Assembly: GCA_020216745.1 (NCBI GenBank)
Contig: JAIWNQ010000131.1
Location: forward strand, 1 to 10,000
Direction of reading: 5' to 3'
Source: Candidatus Hydrogenedens sp.
GTDB lineage: Bacteria; Hydrogenedentota; Hydrogenedentia; Hydrogenedentales; Hydrogenedentaceae
DNA: 10,000 bases
Numbering within the stretch: position 1 is the first letter of the stretch; each line of letters opens with the position of its first letter. Of this stretch, positions 5,771-10,000 are shown piece after piece. Position numbers and translations under genes: made by a program. Below the pieces are notes generated by a model, which was given only the letters and a program-made list of their open reading frames with translations, was not told where the DNA came from and searched no databases.

Positions 5771-8700
5771 ATGAGTAAATCGTGGAAAAGTTACATCCCA
5801 TGTTTAGTATTTACCTTAGTTCTCCTACCAATCATCTCTATTCCCGCAAAAGATACCTCAGAACCATTACAAAATATTATCGAAAATTATGATAAATATA
5901 TTGGTAGAGACCTTGTCATAAATAATCGAGCCCCAAATGCAAAAGTTATACGGACACTTCCTCTTTCCTGTCCACCATTCCATTTAAGAGATAAAAATGG
6001 TGACATTATTGACCCAACAAAGAATCCAGATGGGACACCAGTTGACCCTAACTTGCCAGTTCAACAGCAAGGCATCCCACGAGCAGTTAGTACCAAACAA
6101 ACCTGTGGTGCATGTCATCCTTATGACAGAATCACTCATGGCTATCATTTCCAGATGGGTCGTGATGAACTCTATCCGCCTACAGACCCGACAGGTGGAA
6201 TTCCAAAGGATAAAAGTCCTGGCTTTTTCGGAAAATGGTTATCCTTATACCAACGTGAACTGGTTGGAAAAAATTTTGAAAATCCTGACCAGATAGATAT
6301 GACTCCTTTCAATTGGATTGTAGATTGTGGAGTGTGTCACCCTGGTGGTGGACCTGCAGAATATGACCGTTCTGGAAAAAATTATGAAAAATTCAAAAAA
6401 GCAAATCCTCTGGTAGGCACATTTGGGGACGGCGATTACTACGAATCCCCATGGGAAAAAACTGGAGTTGTCGAAGCAGATTGTTTTATTTGCCATCTTG
6501 AAGATTATGAATATTCTATCCGTGCCCAACAGATTAAAAAATGGAATTTTGAATATGCATCGACTGCCGCTGCAGGCTTCGGTTATGTTTGGGGTTCTAC
6601 CATCGATGGACAACAACCCAAAGTTTATTATAACAAAAGTCTTTTCCGAGCAGATGGAACCGTTCACCTCCATATTCGCCGTCCTACCGACCGCCAATGC
6701 ATGTTCTGCCATGATATGTCCAGCGTCCAAAAACGAGGGATTTCATGGCATTCTCCATATATGCAAGACGTTCACACAGAACAAGGTTTAAAATGCATCG
6801 ACTGTCATCATGGCGACATTCGCCATAACTTCGCAAAGGGTAGTTCCTCTATACAAACTATTCGTGATGATTTAGATAACACAACATTATCATGCAAACA
6901 ATGCCATGACCAACAAGAGAAAGGTGCCCCGTATCCAGAACATAAAGGATTACCTCCTCTGCATCTGGAACGGATTGACTGCACTGCTTGTCATATTACG
7001 CATCGTCCTTTCCTCCCTGTATCTATTATCGACCCATTAACTGGGAAAGCCATGACCTTACCTGAAATTCAAGACATGAGTTATTTGGGTGCATCTGAAT
7101 TTGGTGGTTTTTGGGGATGGATACGTAGTCGAGACGATGCAAACCTCATTTTCCCATATACTAAAGAGCAATTACAGCAAGCCAAAGAATATACTATCTC
7201 AAACGATGATAATATCCGCAAATTATTTAAAGACGCTCTCTTAAAAGACTTGCCAGAAGGAGCAATAAAAGTTTCCGATTTTATTCAGCAAAATAATGAA
7301 CTCGAAAGTCCAGAATCACGTGGATTAATGTTAATTGTATTATCTCAATTAGTTCGACCTGCTAAAGAAGCCTATCCAGTTGTCGTTTTCCGAAATCAGG
7401 CATATTCTTATGATACAGGACAAATCAGGGAATTAAAGGCTACACCACAACCAAAACGGCCAGGGGCAACCATCATAGAATCTTCATTTGATTTGGGCAG
7501 AAACAAACAGGATGGAAAGATATATGCACAAAACACCCAGGTCTCTACATACTGGGTCTATATCGATAAAGAAGAAGTCCGACCAGTTTTACTAAAAGAT
7601 ATGAAAAAGGCTTATGATTGGTTAACATTACCAGAATATACGTTCCGACTTTATCCATCACAACCTAAGAATGGACAGACCGCTCCGCCACTTCCTGAGA
7701 ATCCATTAAAACAGGCACAACAACCAGCAACATCAGAAAATACAGGTGCTTTACAAGCACAAGTACCTAACCCAGAAGAAAATACAACTCGCAAAAAAAC
7801 AGCAGAAGAAATCCGTCAACAAACAGAAATGGAAGAAAACTTAAAAGTAGCTATACAAGAAAAAATAAAAGTATACTCAGCATCTGACGCAAAACCATTA
7901 AAAATTTATGATGATAATAACGATACCTTCCCAGAAGTAAACACACAAGAAGAAATCGGGCTATTTGCATGGGCATTAAAACAGACTATTCCATATCTCA
8001 AAGATAAAGATTTGTACTATTTGAGAGGAACTACTGTTTTTCGTGTAACCGTAAAAGGTGGGGATAATCCTTATGAGTTCGAATTTCTGGATATGGAACG
8101 TATCGGTGAAAATAAACCTTTCATTGCAATTACAAGATATGAACAAAAAGAAGAACCTGGTGAGTTTAGTTGGGACAAACCTAAACAAGTCTGGTCTCCT
8201 GTCGAAATGCGACTTTGCTCACCTTATGAAGTAGAAATTGTCCAGATTGAACCAAAGGCATACCCATCTATCATGGCTATGGCAAAGCCATTAGAATGGA
8301 CTGTCTCCCATGGTGTAGAACCCGCAACCCGTGCGTATGGTGCCAAAGGTTGCACAGATTGCCACTCTGAAAATTCTTCGTTTTTCATGGGTAGTATGCT
8401 CGTAGACCCATTCTCAGAAGATGGCACACCAAAATACGTTACATTATGGAGTGTTTTGGGCTATAATATTTCTAACTTAAAATTAGGGGCATGGCGCGAA
8501 GGTGTATTGAAAAAGTATGCCCCATGGATTGTCCTGATTCAATTATTACTTATCCTTATACATTATATCCTTATCGGGAGAAAAGAAGGAACCCCCGTCG
8601 GTAAACCAAATGTCTTACGTTTCCGTGGCTATGAACGGATAGCTCATGCAATTGCTATGATTAGCGTTACATTTCTGGCTATTACAGGATTCTGCTTCCT

Positions 8701-9211
8701 TATGGGACAACACGATCCTTTAGGTCCCTGGGCAAGGGTATGGCATACATGGTTCGGATATGTAGCCTGTGCTGGCGTCATCTTTATCTTCCTATCCTGG
8801 GTAGCATTTATGTTCCCTGCTAAGGGAGATCTCCGCTGGCTATTGAAAGCGGGTGGTTATTTAGGCGGTGTTAAAGGACACGTCCCAGCAGGGAAATTCA
8901 ACGCTGGTCAAAAAATCCTGTTCTGGTTAGCAATACTTGCATCAGGCACCTGTGGAGTAACAGGCGTTGTTATGGCTTTAAATCGTGGTTATCACTTCCC
9001 CAACCAAGAAATATATTATACTGTTCATGATGTATCTGCTCTCGTAATGATTCTGGTACTTATTGCTCACATTTACTTAGCTGCCTTCGTTGTACCTCAT
9101 AGTCTACGGGCTATTTTTGGAGGAAAAGTAAGTGATATATGGGCAAAAGAACATCATTCCCTTTGGGCATTTACCGTAATAGACGAAAAAAACAATTCAA
9201 CCGAGCACTAA
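5771..9211 (+). CDS. Octahaem cytochrome c fused to FdnI/HydC-like di-haem cytochrome b (CbcL-like architecture)
   Basis: A 1146-residue membrane redox protein. An N-terminal signal or anchor (about residues 9-24) exports the head domain. Seven CXXCH haem sites lie at 112, 186, 238, 310, 342, 375 and 404, and an eighth at 861. The intervening 409-860 has no haem and includes a Pro/Gln/Glu-rich, coil-like linker (about 629-700). Five membrane helices follow (about 917-937, 957-977, 990-1014, 1047-1069, 1086-1108). The last four match formate dehydrogenase gamma/HydC cytochrome b: His959, His992, and His1086 with His1100, whose 14-residue spacing equals that of the FdnI ligands. GKFNAGQK (1041-1048) and a WAKEHHSLW-type tail also fit FdnI. 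The extra first helix puts the FdnI-like N-terminus inside, as topology requires. Geobacter CbcL has the same plan with nine haems, so a quinol-linked electron transfer role is likely. The partner and direction are unknown. The start has only a weak ribosome site. Confidence 0.92.
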   Translation: MSKSWKSYIPCLVFTLVLLPIISIPAKDTSEPLQNIIENYDKYIGRDLVINNRAPNAKVIRTLPLSCPPFHLRDKNGDIIDPTKNPDGTPVDPNLPVQQQGIPRAVSTKQTCGACHPYDRITHGYHFQMGRDELYPPTDPTGGIPKDKSPGFFGKWLSLYQRELVGKNFENPDQIDMTPFNWIVDCGVCHPGGGPAEYDRSGKNYEKFKKANPLVGTFGDGDYYESPWEKTGVVEADCFICHLEDYEYSIRAQQIKKWNFEYASTAAAGFGYVWGSTIDGQQPKVYYNKSLFRADGTVHLHIRRPTDRQCMFCHDMSSVQKRGISWHSPYMQDVHTEQGLKCIDCHHGDIRHNFAKGSSSIQTIRDDLDNTTLSCKQCHDQQEKGAPYPEHKGLPPLHLERIDCTACHITHRPFLPVSIIDPLTGKAMTLPEIQDMSYLGASEFGGFWGWIRSRDDANLIFPYTKEQLQQAKEYTISNDDNIRKLFKDALLKDLPEGAIKVSDFIQQNNELESPESRGLMLIVLSQLVRPAKEAYPVVVFRNQAYSYDTGQIRELKATPQPKRPGATIIESSFDLGRNKQDGKIYAQNTQVSTYWVYIDKEEVRPVLLKDMKKAYDWLTLPEYTFRLYPSQPKNGQTAPPLPENPLKQAQQPATSENTGALQAQVPNPEENTTRKKTAEEIRQQTEMEENLKVAIQEKIKVYSASDAKPLKIYDDNNDTFPEVNTQEEIGLFAWALKQTIPYLKDKDLYYLRGTTVFRVTVKGGDNPYEFEFLDMERIGENKPFIAITRYEQKEEPGEFSWDKPKQVWSPVEMRLCSPYEVEIVQIEPKAYPSIMAMAKPLEWTVSHGVEPATRAYGAKGCTDCHSENSSFFMGSMLVDPFSEDGTPKYVTLWSVLGYNISNLKLGAWREGVLKKYAPWIVLIQLLLILIHYILIGRKEGTPVGKPNVLRFRGYERIAHAIAMISVTFLAITGFCFLMGQHDPLGPWARVWHTWFGYVACAGVIFIFLSWVAFMFPAKGDLRWLLKAGGYLGGVKGHVPAGKFNAGQKILFWLAILASGTCGVTGVVMALNRGYHFPNQEIYYTVHDVSALVMILVLIAHIYLAAFVVPHSLRAIFGGKVSDIWAKEHHSLWAFTVIDEKNNSTEH

Positions 9212-9260
9212 ACTACAAATAAAAAACTCTTATACCTTAACATACCATCAGGAATAAAAA
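9212..9260 (+). other. Operon spacer with Shine-Dalgarno site for the flavoprotein
   Basis: A 49-bp AT-rich gap with no terminator. AGGA at 9250-9253 lies 7 nt before the ATG at 9261, supporting that start and suggesting co-transcription with the cytochrome gene. Confidence 0.5.
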
Positions 9261-9827
9261 ATGAAAATTCTATCCATATTAGGTAGTCCCAGAAAAAATG
9301 GGAATACAGCACATGCATTAAGCTATATTGAAGAACAACTCAAACAACAAAAACACGAAATTAAACACATCCACGTCTCAAATTTATCCATTGAAGGATG
9401 TAGAGAATGTTATTGGTGTAAAAAAGAAGATTCTTTTCTATGCTGTAATAACGATGACGCTATTCCTTTATTAAATGATATGATTGAAGCAGATGCTATT
9501 ATCTTCTCAGCACCGACTTTTTGCTGGGGTTTTCCTGCACAAATGAAAGCACTCCTTGACCGTATGTTCTGTTTAATCTCATGGGAAGAAGGCAGTACCG
9601 AAAGCAAATCCTTATTAGAAGGCAAAACAATGGCACTCATTGTAACCGCAGGCGGTGAAATAAAAAACAATGCAGAACTTTTAGGAATTGCTTTCAACAA
9701 CATGGTCGAATTCATGAATTGCAAATCCGCAGGAGTCGTATATATTGCCCCATGCGAAGGTGTCCACTCTGTCAATGATGTGATTAAACGACAATTAGAC
9801 GAAGTAGCCAAAAACTTAATTGGCTAA
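9261..9827 (+). CDS. Flavodoxin-fold NAD(P)H-dependent FMN reductase / iron-sulfur flavoprotein-like
   Basis: This 188-residue cytoplasmic protein carries the FMN phosphate loop GSPRKNGNT (8-16) after a first beta strand, and APTFCWGFPAQMKALLDR (84-101), the second flavin contact of this family. Cysteines at 47, 50, 53 and 61 (with 62 adjacent) follow the CX2CX2CX7C spacing known for the 4Fe-4S site of the archaeal iron-sulfur flavoprotein Isf, so a cluster is possible. Length suits the family. It is the last gene of the rightward group, 49 bp after the cytochrome, with a good ribosome site. It lacks any export signal, so it could supply or accept electrons on the cytoplasmic side, or simply reduce flavin. 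Many related proteins keep such cysteines without a proven cluster, so the Isf assignment is tentative while the fold is secure. Confidence 0.88.
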   Translation: MKILSILGSPRKNGNTAHALSYIEEQLKQQKHEIKHIHVSNLSIEGCRECYWCKKEDSFLCCNNDDAIPLLNDMIEADAIIFSAPTFCWGFPAQMKALLDRMFCLISWEEGSTESKSLLEGKTMALIVTAGGEIKNNAELLGIAFNNMVEFMNCKSAGVVYIAPCEGVHSVNDVIKRQLDEVAKNLIG

Positions 9828-10000
9828 CAACATCAAAAAACACACCTCAAAACAATTACTCCACCTACTAATTCCCATAAGAATAATAGAAATATTATCA
9901 CCCACATATATTATTTTTCGTTTGTTTTTTCATAATATCTTGCATTTATTCAAAATTTTTAAAATGACAAAAACTGGTTCTTAATCATAATGAAAAAAAA
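9828..10000. other. AT-rich 3' spacer at right edge
   Basis: No gene is supported in these 173 bases. Two AT-only inverted repeats occur: ATAATA/TATTAT around a GAAA loop (9883-9898), and ATATTAT (9908-9914) with ATAATAT (9932-9938) enclosing a T-rich stretch. Neither is a convincing intrinsic terminator because the stems contain no G-C pairs. An ATG at 9990 followed by lysine codons could start another gene, but it has no ribosome site and the window ends. Confidence 0.4.

Noticed and set aside
5969..5983. CPPFH at residues 67-71 as a ninth haem site
   Set aside because: It has only one cysteine, so it is not a CXXCH motif; I found no CX3CH or CX4CH variants elsewhere in the protein.
6245..6730. 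Minus-strand 161-codon frame inside the cytochrome gene
   Set aside because: It is a shadow of the haem-binding coding region; the sense frame carries regularly placed CXXCH motifs.
7444..7485. PGAT in the cytochrome as an ApbE flavinylation site
   Set aside because: It lacks the Ser/Asp-Gly-Ala-Thr plus Ser/Thr context and any FMN-bind domain, so it is kept only as a test under the ApbE finding, not as a feature.
9883..9898. Intrinsic terminator after the flavoprotein gene
   Set aside because: The stem has only A-T pairs and no T-run follows immediately.
9990..10000. Start of a further gene (ATG followed by lysine codons) at the right edge
   Set aside because: There is no Shine-Dalgarno site and only three codons are visible, in a poly-A stretch.

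Overview
The window is AT-rich DNA holding seven protein genes, one of them cut by the left edge. There are no RNA genes, CRISPR arrays or insertion sequences that I can recognise. The mix of genes suggests an uncultured, probably anaerobic, Gram-negative-type bacterium: a Tat-exported Gfo/Idh/MocA oxidoreductase, a UroD-like protein ending in a CPDHRIPPD motif, a GldA/GldF-like ABC exporter and a multiheme cytochrome fused to a membrane b-type cytochrome. This would fit Planctomycetota, Hydrogenedentota or a related lineage. The taxonomic guess is inference from protein style only.

Left part (1-2781), all on the minus strand: a UroD-like (uroporphyrinogen decarboxylase/corrinoid methyltransferase superfamily) protein, then 165 bp later an ABC transporter ATPase, whose stop codon overlaps the start of an ABC-2 type permease that runs off the window. 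The ATPase and permease clearly form one exporter. The link of the UroD-like gene to them is only co-orientation.

Middle (2782-3201): a 420-bp divergent spacer. Most of it is extremely AT-rich, but about 2921-3040 is much richer in G+C, contains a bulged hairpin and has no convincing ORF. A perfect TATAAT box and an inverted repeat lie just upstream of the rightward genes.

Right part (3202-9827), all on the plus strand: ApbE (FAD:protein FMN transferase, secreted), a Tat-exported Gfo/Idh/MocA dehydrogenase whose start is 2 nt after the apbE stop, a 1146-residue protein with eight CXXCH haem sites fused to an FdnI/HydC-like di-haem cytochrome b, and a small flavodoxin-fold protein with an iron-sulfur-flavoprotein-type cysteine motif. 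Three of the four are predicted to work outside the cytoplasm or in the membrane, and all four are redox-related. The best reading is an electron-transfer module. The fusion cytochrome would exchange electrons between the quinone pool and periplasmic or extracellular partners, as CbcL of Geobacter does. ApbE would flavinylate an exported protein that is not in this window. The cytochrome, with a roughly 450-residue haem-free insert before its last haem, is the most distinctive element here.
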